A stretch of DNA of 46,899 nt from Perkinsus olseni (taxonomy: Eukaryota > Perkinsozoa > Perkinsida): the NCBI GenBank assembly GCA_013115125.1, contig JABANN010000255.1:1-46899 (forward strand), in the 5' to 3' direction. Made by a program: the position numbers and the translations under genes. This document shows positions 33,139-45,349 of this stretch, in pieces (position 1 is the first letter of the stretch; each line of letters begins with the position of its first letter). The notes beneath the pieces are model-generated. The model searched no databases, was not told the origin of the DNA, and saw nothing but the letters and a program-made list of their open reading frames with translations.

Positions 33139-34203
33139 AGTCTGGGTCTTCCCACTGCGAGTTAGAAGTTCCCAATTCGGCAAGACGGCTTGTCGTCACA
33201 TGATCAGAGTGAAAATCGTCGGAACGTGCAATATCCGAAATCTCGCGGCTGCGCACCTGACCGCGCAGAAATGAAACGGAAAGATACCCCAAGATACGCC
33301 AACTAACATTCTTCTCTACAAAGTATTTAAGGCTGCAGACCCCACCTCGGCGTGCCCCTCGACTCTCTCGTGCTCGAGTCCGCCTCGACTGTCATGCCGT
33401 AATCCGCTTCGTCGGCCTAATAGCAGCGAGCCAGCGGACCCCATCGTGCCATACCGAGGCGAACCTTCAACGTGCGCTTTTCGTGCACTTGCAAGAACGC
33501 ATCTTCCGGATCTTGGCTTCAATTGGGGATTGCGTGCGTGAGGTCGCACGTCGGGCTACACATTAAGCTTTGTCCAGTGTGTGCACCGAAGTCGTAATGA
33601 TTAGATCCCAAAGAACGGCTTAGTGTTCGGCGCTCTGTTGATCGCTGGGGATTATTGTCACTCTTTGCAGGACTTATTGTCTCACACAGTGTGAGTGACA
33701 CTCCTATCAATTGTCTGCCTTCGGCAAGCTATCATATGATATTTGATGAAACTAGCCGCAATGATGATCAAGGGTCCCAAAGGGATTGTGATTCTGAAGG
33801 TGGGCCCGTATACGAAGGCTCTACGCGTTCCCCACCGCGTGGCATGGTCGTTCACTCGTTCAGTAGTTGTGAGCGCTTCGTGTTTTTCAGCCGAAGTGGC
33901 TTCATCACTTGGCTTCTCTCCTTCTTCTGCGAGCGTCGTAGGAAGGCCGATAATCGAGAACAAACCGAAGGTGACTTGGACTGAGAAAGCCGAACTTCAG
34001 CTGCAGGAGCAGTTTTTGTTCGAGACCAGTATTGTCCGTTGTTGTATACGTATCGCAGCCCTGGTGATCGGCGTTGAACCATAAACTCACACACGCGCAG
34101 CGCTGGTTCTCCCAACGCTTCCGTTGCGTACTGAACTTCCTTTTGTCTTGGGTTAGACGCTACGGGTGTCTAGGTCGTATCATTGTATTGTCTTCCTTTA
34201 CAG
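33139..34203 (+). other. Unresolved stretch upstream of the kinase gene
   Basis: About 1 kb. Short plus-strand open pieces at 33740-33806 (ETSRNDDQGSQRDCDSE ending at a GTGGGC donor) and 33888-34083 (GRPIIENKPKVTWTEKAELQ) look like possible 5' exons of the kinase gene, but I could not join them in phase. The left half (33139-33640) shows nothing supportable. Confidence 0.3.
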
Positions 34204-36446
<2,243 letters not shown>

Positions 36447-36937
36447 TTCTCCTCGTACAGTACATCTATACCACCATTCTCTCATGCTGACTGTTAGAGT
36501 TTACTGATTATTAGCCTATATCTCAATTGTCTTGAAGACCACCCCCGTGAATCGGGATGATAGTAATCTATTGAACGACAAGATCCTCTTTTATTTGATG
36601 CTGTGCTGCCAAGATGTCAGGCCGGCTCCTTGCATTTATGGAATCGGTAGACCAGTCGGGTTTCTACCCGTTCTGCTATCTAGAATTAGTGAGTAGTACG
36701 AGTTGTTAAAGCGTGATGAACATGAAAGTTGTCTGATGAGTTTTTCCGCTTTTGTGTTGACTGGGAGTGGCGACCACCAAATGAAGTTCTGTTGTGCAAA
36801 TAACACATGTGTAAGAACTTCATCCGAATAAACTCGGAGCGCTAGTGCTGTTCACAGTCGGGCTGGTCAGTTCCTGCGATGGGGTGGACTCTGGGAGAAT
36901 CAAGAATTCACCCCCTCTTGGGAATTGGCTGAGAGTA
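36447..36937. other. Intergenic gap
   Basis: About 490 bp between two plus-strand genes. I see no gene or clear element; it should hold the kinase 3' UTR and the promoter of the next gene. Confidence 0.45.
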
Positions 36938-38154
36938 ATGGCCTGGATCAACAGTTTTTTGGTCATGCCCCTTCCCTCCCATGTAACGACGCGAATCGGC
37001 GCCCCTCGGTTACTCTGGACACCAATCGCCCTCTTGCTTGTACTATCAACCTCGACAGCCTTGGTAAGTCCGCGAGTACTGCAGGCCCGTAGTCACTGCT
37101 ACTCTCAGGTCCCTGCCCCGTCCATTAGCGGGACGGCTCCTCCTCTCGCTCAGGCTAGCCTTGGCCTACCTCAACAGGCTCAAGGTTCGATCGGCGTCAT
37201 TGCCCCAGTAGTACTCAGCCAAACCTCACCTCTAGGCTAGGCTACTGCTCAGGTAGCACAACAACAGCAGCCGGTGTTGCAGACGACTACGGTGACCCCT
37301 CTGACCGCCAATCCGTCAGAGTCACCACCATCCCAGTTTGCAGCTCCCGTAATGGCGTTTGCAGGGAATCCAGGTAAAGGATGCGATGCGAATTGGTCCA
37401 TTTATGGTATCATACCATTGGTATGTCATGTGATACGCATAGCAGACTGTCAAAACCCGCTTCCCGTTCGCGATAATGGAGCGATCCCTAGACTTGAAAA
37501 CTGTTAGGCTAACAGTGTTAGCTCCTCATGGTTTACATCAGGTCTTCGACAGCAGGCCACCAATGAGGCTCCGGCGAGATCAGGCGGCCTGCCTTACTAT
37601 GCCGTTGTCCTCATTGTTATCGGATCTCTCATCCTTGCCACAGTGATCTTCTACGTCTGGACAAGTGAGGCTCTCTCCACTTCTCCTCCCTAGGCTCTAG
37701 TCGGTGTAACCAGGTCTCCGGTCGAAATCAGCACTAACGCGGATAAAGGCCCTGTTCAAGGGCGATCGAACGCGGAAGAGTTCATCGCCTGCGAACCATC
37801 ATCGAGAGCGTCGGATGAGTTATCGCGAAAGGTTACAAAACCACCAACGATACGGGAGGTTCCTCACCCCTCCTGGGGTAGGTGGCGATGCTCGAGATTG
37901 AGAAATTCCAGGTGGCGCTTCTTGGCAGGTTGAGTCAGACAGCGATGCGTCTTCGCGGCATCATCGCCATCACCACCACCACGCTCATGGGCGGAGCTCT
38001 CCTTCGGAGCGGTATGGGTGGGCCGAACATCGCCTGTTCCACGTCGTTGTTCGTGGCTGCTCTTTGCGCTACCAGCGGTCACTTACGGATGAGCTCCTGC
38101 TCTCAGCGACCACGGTCGTCACCATCATCATCACGCCGAAACGCCACGCAGTAA
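36938..38154 (+). CDS. Type I membrane protein with Pro/Gln-rich ectodomain and basic His-rich tail
   Basis: Seven exons join in phase. The ATG at 36938 (or a later one at about 36965) leads to a hydrophobic run, LLWTPIALLLVLSTSTAL, a likely signal peptide. After a 45-nt intron comes VPAPSISGTAPPLAQASLGL, then after another 45-nt intron VAQQQQPVLQTTTVTPLTAN. A further exon carries ARSGGLPYYAVVLIVIGSL and ILATVIFYVWT, one transmembrane helix. The cytosolic part is strongly basic (ALTRIKALFKGDRTRKSS, RRMSYRERLQNHQRYGRF), then after a 51-nt intron ESDSDASSRHHRHHHHHAHG, and it ends RPRSSPSSSRRNATQ. Unspliced, the frame hits stops in the introns. No family recognised; a small surface receptor or adaptor is a guess. 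Confidence 0.6.
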
Positions 38155-38186
38155 ATCACCCGGGCCTTACACTAGCAGCTCAGCCT

Positions 38187-38450
38187 TCAGTCACGCGGAA
38201 AAGATAGGTAGGGGACGCCTTGCATGTCGAGAGCTAAGCGAGCCATGTTCGTTTCCTGCTGTTGCACTTCCGTTCTTTCCAATGCTGGAAGCGGTCTTCG
38301 ACATGGGACGTACAGTGGTCCGTCTCGTCTCAGATGGAAGCCCTCAGCGTTCCCGATACCATCCCAGAGCGGTGGTTCGATGACGGTCGATTTATCACCA
38401 AACACGCACCATAAATCCTGTGCTACTTCGTCGTTATTCGTGACGACATT
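38187..38450 (-). CDS. Probable last exon of an unknown gene
   Basis: A minus-strand open stretch with coding-like composition: EVAQDLWCVFGDKSTVIEPP, LWDGIGNAEGFHLRRDGPLY, VPCRRPLPALERTEVQQQE and LALDMQGVPYLSFPRD, stopping at 38187. An upstream 3' splice site (CAACACAG) would start it near 38450. I could not find earlier exons in 38470-39000. No family recognised. Confidence 0.35.
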   Translation of the reverse strand, partial: NVVTNNDEVAQDLWCVFGDKSTVIEPPLWDGIGNAEGFHLRRDGPLYVPCRRPLPALERTEVQQQETNMARLALDMQGVPYLSFPRD

Positions 38451-39074
38451 CGACTTCTGTGTTGAGTAAACCAGTCATCAATATGATAATCATCCCAAGG
38501 ACTAGCATGATAACGTGAACCATGCCAGTTGGTACGGCAGGCTGAGGCCTCCAGATCAGCTGAAGCTGAGCCCTCAGCACGAACGTCTCAACCTCAGTAT
38601 ACTTGATGCCTCACCCGAACTGTTGATTCATTACTCGAAGGTTGAGAAATGATCGACTCCGTTCCAATGCATAGAAAATGCAGATTATATCCCACACGCT
38701 ACACCCCCGGTGCTGAGCATTGTGAAAGTCTGCAGTTATGACACAAAAGTCGGGAGTTCAAAACTCGTCTTAATGCTAGATTGTGAAGGGTGTCGCTGTG
38801 ACCCAGCCCACCCTCATTAAACGCGGCGCCATTGAGTTCTCAAGAGGGGCCTAACTTGAGGAATGGGAAGAGCGGAAAACCACCATGATCTGATCTATTC
38901 CGATAGAGTATTGAGTGGGCCAAAAAGACCGGCCAAAGCTCGGCCTAGACAATGTTTGAAACGGGACCAAAGCGCTGGGGGCGACAGACTTAATATTGGC
39001 CAGCATCACTGGATCTACTAACGATAGCGGTGGTCAATCGTTGGAAGTATACCCTTCGTTGTCGGTCTTACGTA
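38451..39074. other. Intergenic stretch
   Basis: About 620 bp with no supportable gene; possible upstream exons of the minus-strand piece at 38187-38450 could hide here. Confidence 0.4.
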
Positions 39075-39896
39075 TCACTGGCCGCCACTGCCGGGGACAC
39101 TTTCATCCACAAGGTCTTTCTCGCCGGCATAGTTGAAGCTCCCCAAGCCGTTGACGTAGCCGGATACAACATAGCTGGTACGGGCGATGAAACCCCACTC
39201 GGGGCCGTCGCGATCGTAAACGAATACGTCGAGCTGCACTGAAGCAGAGACGTTGGTAGAAATGGCGTCCAAGCTCCCGGGGTATCGGAGGAATCTACCG
39301 GGTCTACCATTGACGCCGACATAACCTACGAAACGCCTCCGGTTCGAAGAGGATACTTCGTCCAAACCCGGTATCTTGACCTTCAAGTGCATCATTGTTC
39401 TCATATCCAGAAGCGCCACGTTATTTTGCAGACGATCTCTCCCTATCCGTGAGAAGGGTGGAATCTCTAGGCTCCACTCGAGCTTGCCGCCATTAGGGAG
39501 ATCAATTCGGAAGGTGGTGCGGCCGCTCCCTCGAAGTCCGACATCCACGGGGGATAGAGAGTCGTTGAGTACGACGAAGAGCTCGAAGCTGACTGTGGGT
39601 GGCTGAGACGTATCGTGAGAATTAGAAGGGGTCCGAGTAAAGTTAGTGTAGTTGGAGACGAGGAGCATCCCTGGGCTGATCATGGTCCTGTTCTCCCGAA
39701 TGTACAGGCAGTAGTCAGGAGGACCATTGGGACGGCCGGCACGCTCCTCCAGGCAATTCGGTGGTGACATAGCAATGATCGGCAAAGGCGGTTTTTGGAT
39801 GATACGCTGGCCTTGGTAAGGAGCCGTATCACCGCCTATCAGAGTGTCGTCGAGCATGACCAGCATACGTGTGAAGCAGAGATGAGTCGCGAGCAT
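39075..39896 (-). CDS. Secreted-protein paralogue A, unknown family, intronless
   Basis: A single 273-residue frame from the ATG at 39896. It is a paralogue of the next gene upstream; both start MLA, and both carry PPNCL with a second Cys in YCLYIREN, then GMLLV, SPVDVGLRGSGRT, PFSRIGRDR and a VSSS-type run in a beta-rich body. The N-terminal hydrophobic segment (THLCFTRMLVMLDDTLIG) is weak as a signal peptide, unlike in the sister protein. Several Asn-x-Ser/Thr sites (NYTNFT, NDS, NVS) fit a glycosylated exported protein. Family not recognised; possibly lineage-specific. Confidence 0.75.
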   Translation of the reverse strand: MLATHLCFTRMLVMLDDTLIGGDTAPYQGQRIIQKPPLPIIAMSPPNCLEERAGRPNGPPDYCLYIRENRTMISPGMLLVSNYTNFTRTPSNSHDTSQPPTVSFELFVVLNDSLSPVDVGLRGSGRTTFRIDLPNGGKLEWSLEIPPFSRIGRDRLQNNVALLDMRTMMHLKVKIPGLDEVSSSNRRRFVGYVGVNGRPGRFLRYPGSLDAISTNVSASVQLDVFVYDRDGPEWGFIARTSYVVSGYVNGLGSFNYAGEKDLVDESVPGSGGQ

Positions 39897-40248
39897 TTTG
39901 AACTGATGTAGAATAGTGAAGCTTAACCTGCTAGGGACCGAGACGGAATACTCATAGCGGTGTCATGCTGCCCCCCGGCTCAATGCAGCGCTATAAAGGT
40001 CCAAGAAAGGGCTAACTTTGATGGTGGAAGCATCGAAAACCACCGTAAACGAATATTTTGACTCGGGCATATATATCCAGGACGTGACTTGAAGGAGAGA
40101 CAAAGCTTGGGCAGAGACAAATGATCATCATAGCGGAGGAGCGAACTAAACTGCTCAGGGAAATAGGCCGGTATTGGTTATCATCTTCGAACCGTATCAT
40201 CTATCAAAAATCATGGATAATAGACGACTATTCGAAACTTGATGCTCA
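39897..40248. other. Gap between the tandem secreted paralogues
   Basis: About 350 bp with nothing coding. It would hold the promoter of paralogue A and the 3' UTR of paralogue B. Confidence 0.45.
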
Positions 40249-41064
40249 TTATTGATGAGCGCGATCAGGGACATCTTCCAGGAAAAGGAACTTCACGTCG
40301 CTGTAGTGAAAACTTTGAGAACCTCCAGGGAAACTGAAGACATCATGGTCGACATAGATTGAGTAAGACCACTGACGGCGGTCTACCTCGTAGCCGATGA
40401 AGACACTCAGGGATACTGAAGCGGAGAGATAGTCAGAGGTGGCCGATGTTCCGGGGGCAGATAAGATATATTTTGATGGGGTTTTCGTATCCACATAGCT
40501 TGAGAAGTTGAAATTAGTTGAAGATGACACGTTTCCAACACCAGGTACAGTGACCGTGAAGTTGAACATTGCTGGCATTTCAAGGGAAAGCAAACAGCTT
40601 CGTCCGCGATCTCCCCCTATGCGTGAGAAAGTTGGAATGACCAACTCCACGTCGAGCTTGGTACCACGAGGGAGGCTGAGCTCGAAGTTGGTGCGGCCGC
40701 TTCCTCGAAGCCCCATATCAACCGGTGATGAAGAGTCGTTCGATATGATGAACAAATCCATGCTGACTGGAGGAGTCTGCGACAATCCGACGAGATTCGA
40801 AGAGGTATCGGGAGTGTCGATGAAGTTGGGCACGAGGAGCATCCCTGCGTTCTGCACAGTTTTATTTTCTCGGATATATAAGCAGTACTGGGGAGGCCCT
40901 TCTGGACGGCGCTCGAGATCAGGCAGGCAATTCGGTGGGACCGAAGCAAGGATAGGCAGGAGAGGGTTGGACCCCTGGTTCCGGCCAGCAGACACTTCAC
41001 TGCCTCGGATGGAATCGACGGACGTCGTCAGAATATGAACCCAGACGAGAGAGACCGCGAGCAT
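40249..41064 (-). CDS. Secreted-protein paralogue B, unknown family, intronless
   Basis: A 271-residue frame from the ATG at 41064; a longer in-frame extension starts only at a TTG and was rejected. The N-terminus MLAVSLVWVHILTTSVDS is a clear signal peptide. Conserved with paralogue A: SVPPNCL...YCLYIRENK, GMLLVPNF, SPVDMGLRGSGRTNFELSLP, IPTFSRIGGDRG, then NVSSSTNFNFSSYV and a Ser/Val-rich strand pattern (LSASVSLSVFIGYEVD). Two conserved Cys near residues 45 and 59 could pair. The beta-rich predicted body and Asn-glycosylation sites suggest an extracellular domain. No known family; both copies lack introns. Confidence 0.8.
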   Translation of the reverse strand: MLAVSLVWVHILTTSVDSIRGSEVSAGRNQGSNPLLPILASVPPNCLPDLERRPEGPPQYCLYIRENKTVQNAGMLLVPNFIDTPDTSSNLVGLSQTPPVSMDLFIISNDSSSPVDMGLRGSGRTNFELSLPRGTKLDVELVIPTFSRIGGDRGRSCLLSLEMPAMFNFTVTVPGVGNVSSSTNFNFSSYVDTKTPSKYILSAPGTSATSDYLSASVSLSVFIGYEVDRRQWSYSIYVDHDVFSFPGGSQSFHYSDVKFLFLEDVPDRAHQ

Positions 41065-41300
41065 TTCCGAGTGATAAACACTTGCTAAGAAAAACCTGCT
41101 GGGAATGCGCTGCGGAAAGTCGGCGAGCAACAGGTAGCAAAGGTGAGTCGAAAGACCGCGATAGCATCCTCACGGATCCGAATGAAGCGGTAGCATCGGA
41201 TGGAACGCATGGATTAATGTAGTTGAGCAACATGCGGTGCGCAGGTATTCTTCAGGGAGATCCTGGCGAGGGCGAGTTGGATGCGAAGGATAGCTGAAAC

Positions 41301-41939
41301 CTAGTCTCCCTTCGGCTCACGGATGAGGCCTTCGATGGAAATGCGGACGAGTGGGGCTCGCGGTGGTTCCCTGGGGAATATGGCCAGAACGTGCTTGTCG
41401 ATTGTGCCGCTTGCGAATCCCACTAGCGCGTCGGCTGTCGAAATCTCTCGTCTGGGCCCTGCGCGTCGTTCCTGTTGTTAGCAAGCATCGTAGGTCGCGA
41501 CCGCGCCGACGCATCCAGATTGAAGCCATTACAGAGAGGCACTTCCGTGTTGTGCTCTGTATCGTAGGCTCCTCATTACTAGCGAGACCCTCAGTGGCAT
41601 AAATCAGTCTGATAGACCCTCACGAAGCAGCAAGTTCTCGCCTGCACATAATGGACGCCGTGTGTTCTGCAGCGTCCACTCGAGCCCTGAAGACTGTTGC
41701 CTCCACGGCCGATGAAGTCCGCTATGTCATATCGGGGTCTCGCGAGATTCAGCCCCAGGCTTTCGTCGCTGAGCGGGTTCGGGTAGATAAGTCTGCGACG
41801 CACGGACTATCGGTGCGGAGGGATTGACTTGTTCGCGACGTCCCCTTTATCCACGCATCTCTAGTGGACTACTACACCTTGAAGCTTTTTTCCTCCTTTG
41901 CGAGATTATGCTTTCAGCAGGATCGAAGATAGACGCCAT
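41301..41939 (-). CDS. Unknown protein with a GRGG loop
   Basis: The gene starts at the ATG at 41939: MASIFDPAESIISQRRKKAS. An intron of about 80 nt leads to RLIYPNPLSDESLGLNLARP and RYDIADFIGRGGNSLQ, in phase. The middle is unsettled. Near the end, EEPTIQSTTRKCLS is joined by a 61-nt intron to REISTADALVGFASGTIDKH and VLAIFPREPPRAPLVRISIE, stopping at the TAG at 41301. The segment ADFIGRGGNSLQ looks like the GxxG loop of a KH RNA-binding domain, but the surrounding sequence is not enough to claim one. Conserved-looking composition supports a real gene. Confidence 0.5.
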
Positions 41940-42496
41940 GATACCCACCGGTATAATCGTGTCCTTTGAATGAGAGCAGTTTCGGCACCACATGGAGTGA
42001 AAAGAGTCGGTCCCCTCAGTGTGTGGAGCACACGCCGAAAACCCGTGATTTCACGGAGTTCTCGTCGGTGATAGAACGATCAATCTCTCAGTGCAACACC
42101 GATCCTCCTGCACGCCGTCGTGTGAGCCCTGCGCATCCGGCAAGGGTAGCATTCATGATCCGTGTATCTTGGAGTCGGCCAATCGTTCTGGGTTGTTGCC
42201 TCGCTGCGGTTATTGAGACAATAACCGCAGCTCTGCGAATCTGGCGATGCGAGCGTTTAGCAAGTCGAAGTGACGGTCACACTGTGACATCGAGCCCCTA
42301 CACCGAGCATGCTCGCTTCAACCCTCGGGCGATGAAGGTCGTCCTGAGTAATGTGCTTTTAAGGTTCAACACGGACCATGTTTTTCGTGCCACGGCATCG
42401 TTGGTATGCGGTCTCGGGTGATCAATTGACACCATCTCATTGGACACCAGCAGCCAGACATGATCAGAAACAGCGCAATAACATGAAGCCCTTCGC
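41940..42496. other. Intergenic stretch with a strong hairpin
   Basis: About 550 bp between two minus-strand genes. The frame on the plus strand at 41966-42421 has no recognisable domain. The stretch contains the hairpin at 42203-42231. Confidence 0.45.
42203..42231. repeat. Perfect 13-bp inverted repeat with 3-base loop
   Basis: GCTGCGGTTATTG, loop AGA, then the exact reverse complement CAATAACCGCAGC. Intergenic; no coding explanation. Comparable in quality to the hairpin at 2225-2257 but with unrelated sequence. Confidence 0.85.
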
Positions 42497-44437
42497 TCAG
42501 CCTTTGTGCTTTCTCTTCATACTCACAACTTGAGGAAGAGAGGCTTCAACCGCGGCCTGACAGGGCTGGGGTCATCACCAACTCCCCTCGATCATCCCCA
42601 CCTGCGCCTGGCGCCTGACCAGCTTTTGCTCCAGATTCATTCTGGCAATTTGCTCAGCTCGCTGACTATTCTCCTTCGATATCCGCAGCGCCTGGAGAGG
42701 TGCAAAGCCGTAACGTGCAGGAAACTTCAGCAACGGGCTGGCAATCTGTCGTCACCTCCTCCACCGTAACGATCGAGCCCGGGTCGAAATAAGTCTCATC
42801 CTTCTTCTCCTCTTTTTTAATCTGCCATCATGAGAATTTTTATAAATGGCATCGGCGAGCTTCTACATTGTGCGGTATATTGAGGGCTTGCTCGACCATG
42901 GGGAGCCTCAAGATCCGATTCTGAGTTATCGCCCACATGGCATTCGTGCCTGCAGGGGACGTCTGGGAGGCAAGTCACCTCAGCCGCGCTCACAGGTGTA
43001 GACGAAAAGCCCAGCAGGGAGGTACATAGTCGCGGGCAGGGCAATGACACAGAGGGCTCGGAAACCGTGACGAGAGTATTTCTGCATGGTCTTCTGGTCG
43101 ATACCTAAAACACAGCTGCTGTTCCTCCGACCAACAGGATGCCCCACCGAGTTTGTTTTTAGTGTCAGGCCGGTCACCGGCCTCCGCTGCCTGGGCCGAA
43201 TCGATCGAGCCGAAGAACTCGATATTGGTCAATAGCAGAGCCGAAGCCAAAACAGGGAGCACTATGATCCTGACCAGTGGTGCAATATGATGGTACCGAA
43301 GAGGACCCCTACGGATCAGAGAGGGCCAGTGAATCCAGCCACAACGGCGTCTCCATAGGGAAACCTGACCATACCAGAAATTACCCTCATCATACTATTG
43401 ATGAGGTTGTCATTGACGGAGCATCCTGACCTTTAAAAATGTGTGGATGGTTGGACATCTGGCGCATCGCGAGGAAAGCGGTGGTGAAGATCGGTATCTG
43501 TACGAACATGCCCATCATGCCCTTCATCGTCACCATCGACCCATGCTCCTTGATAAATTGAGAGTACCTGCTAGCGCACGACTACCTCACAGCAGGAGCC
43601 GCCGTGCCGTCAGCACTTCGTCTGGGCACGGATAAGTTGTTGTTGGCTGCCCTTCTTCTCAGCCTCTTTCATTTCTGCACTCAATGCCTGCAACAGAGAG
43701 ATCGCCACCAAGACCAAGAGAGGGGCTCACATCCAGCTGCGGCATGATCCTCTGCTTCACTCGACCAGCTCTCATGGATGATATCAGCAGCGGCAGCACC
43801 ATTATCCTAACCTGAGGATGTACGGTGGCCTCCCAACCCAACCCACCTCGCCAACCCCACCCACCACAGTCGCCGCGGCTGCTATTGATGCCATCCAGCT
43901 GTGCCCCGGCATATAGTCGTGGATCTGAGATGGCAAGTGTTCCCCCACATCGCTGAAGGTTTGGCGGGTTCGTGCCATATCTGTATAGCCTTTTGTATAT
44001 CTTTTAGCGCGACCAACCGTATGGGCCACAACCAATTGAGCGGATGGGATACTACAGTAATTATGAAAGACTGCATGAGGTCCACAGGGAGGTAGGGGTC
44101 ATAGGAAGAGGCCAGCTCTGCCCCTCTAGCGTGGGCCTCATCCACGCATCTAGAAGGCGATGGCTGGTACTCGAGAGCATCATCGAGGTACCCACCTCTC
44201 CATCAGATTGAATGACGGTGTATTCTCTGGGTAGTAGTTATGGTACTTGCCCAGTGATGGTATGTCAAACTGCTGGTAGAAGGACACGTCATGTGCCTGC
44301 AGCACCCCTCCATCGCCAGCCGAGGCCTCCGACGTTCTCCACACAGCCTCTGCCATCGTCGTTGTGGAAAACCTCCGCGATGCCGCCGAGCAAGCCAGGC
44401 GACGGCTGGCCAACGGCGTCAACGCCTTCGAGAGCAT
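42497..44437 (-). CDS. OXA1: Mitochondrial OXA1/YidC-family membrane protein insertase
   Basis: OXA1/YidC proteins insert proteins into the mitochondrial inner membrane. The ATG at 44437 opens a presequence, MLSKALTPLASRRLACSAAS with RRFSTT. Then come YDPYLPVDLMQSFIIT and IHDYMPGHSWMASIAAAATV, joined to VRIMVLPLLISSMRAGRVKQ and RIMPQLD (the RxxxxPL motif region). Next are FIKEHGSMVTMKGMMGMFVQ with IPIFTTAFLAMRQMSNHP, then GFPMETPLWLDSLALSDP, RIIVLPVLASALLLTNIEFF, RALCVIALPATMYLPAGLFV and GTNAMWAITQNRILRLP. These are the five-helix OXA1 core in order. The tail is basic (ARMNLEQKLVRRQAQ, VSMKRKHKG), as in ribosome-binding OXA1 tails, and stops at 42497. About nine short introns. OXA1 rather than COX18 is inferred from that tail. 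Confidence 0.85.
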
Positions 44438-44637
44438 TACCGCGGACTAAGCCGCCGAACTAGAAAAATTTAACACGATCATCGTTAGGCGTGTAAGGGC
44501 ATGTCCCGCTCGTTGATTGTTCCCCTCCCGACCGATAACAGGACTTCAACTCAAGAGCCCGTTAGGTGTTGAACAACGTCTTCAGTGCTTATGCTACTAC
44601 GTTCCATGACTATTAACAGCGGCTGAACTAAGGCACA

Positions 44638-44996
44638 CTAGCGCAGCACCTGGGCCTCTAACAGCTGGACCTGACGTCGGGTGGGAATGACGACTAGAGC
44701 CGACGTATTCTCGAGATGACCTACTGCTCGCTCGAGACGGTCCTGCCTCTTGGCAACCTTCTCCACTTGGTTTTGAATATGCATAATGCACGTTTCGCTT
44801 CGTCTGATGTGACCCTCAAGAATTGCCTTCAGTTCATCGACGTATCTTGAGGTTGAAGAATAGCCCACTCATTTCTGCTCTTCAACCTCACTGATGCTGC
44901 TCTCGGGCACTGGCAGTCGCCTCCTCTTTGCACTGCGCTACGCTCTCGTTGACGGCCTGTATGTCCCTCCAAAGATCGTCACACCTCGACTGGGAA
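44638..44996 (-). CDS. Coiled-coil protein, C-terminal exons
   Basis: Two exons join in phase across a 46-nt intron (GTGAGGTTGA...CCTCAAG): SRCDDLWRDIQAVNESVAQC with KEEATASAREQHQ, then YVDELKAILEGHIRRSETC, MHIQNQVEKVAKRQDRLERA and VQLLEAQVLR, stopping at the TAG at 44638. All of it is amphipathic coiled coil. The 5' part is outside what I could assemble; a likely further exon near 45276-45345 reads LGQLTLRQKVERVSEGIDLL, also coiled coil and ending at a GTGATATGG donor. No family recognised. Confidence 0.55.
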
Positions 44997-45049
44997 CTAT
45001 AGACTGCTTCATTGTGAGCCTGCAAACATCAAGATGAAGTCGTTAATCA

Positions 45050-45121
45050 CCGCGCCCGATCAGTTGATGTGTAGAGCGGCACACTGCTGTTCGATAAAGC
45101 GTGGGTTCAAATCCCAACGAC
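45050..45121 (+). other. tRNA-like sequence (degenerate, possible relic)
   Basis: The plus strand shows a D-arm-like run CAGTTGATGTGTAGAGCG, an anticodon-like CTGCTGTTCG, and a good T arm with B box, GTGGGTTCAAATCCCA. The spacing resembles a tRNA, but the acceptor stem does not pair at the right distance and the anticodon stem is broken. It lies in what seems to be an intron of the minus-strand coiled-coil gene. Likely a decayed tRNA gene or tRNA-derived SINE head. Confidence 0.3.
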
Positions 45122-45349
45122 GACTGCATCGAGTCGGACCCCCTCGACTAGAGCGTGCCTCGACCCTTTTGCCGCCTTTTCAGCTACTGATGCTATTTAA
45201 AAAACGCCGCTCTCGGAGTCAGCGACGGCCTATCGCTACTACAGTAGTCCAGCTCGCACCCATATCACCTGGCGCAGCAAGTCTATCCCTTCCGACACCC
45301 GCTCGACCTTCTGTCTCAACGTCAGCTGCCCGAGCCTACTAGACTGGTG

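Noticed and set aside
37160-37195. Second spliced-leader-like end GGCTCAAG near 37177
   Set aside because: Only the last eight bases match; upstream bases do not, and it is in coding sequence.
37195-37255. In-frame TAG in the membrane-protein gene, hinting at read-through
   Set aside because: A 45-nt intron of the size typical here removes it and keeps phase.
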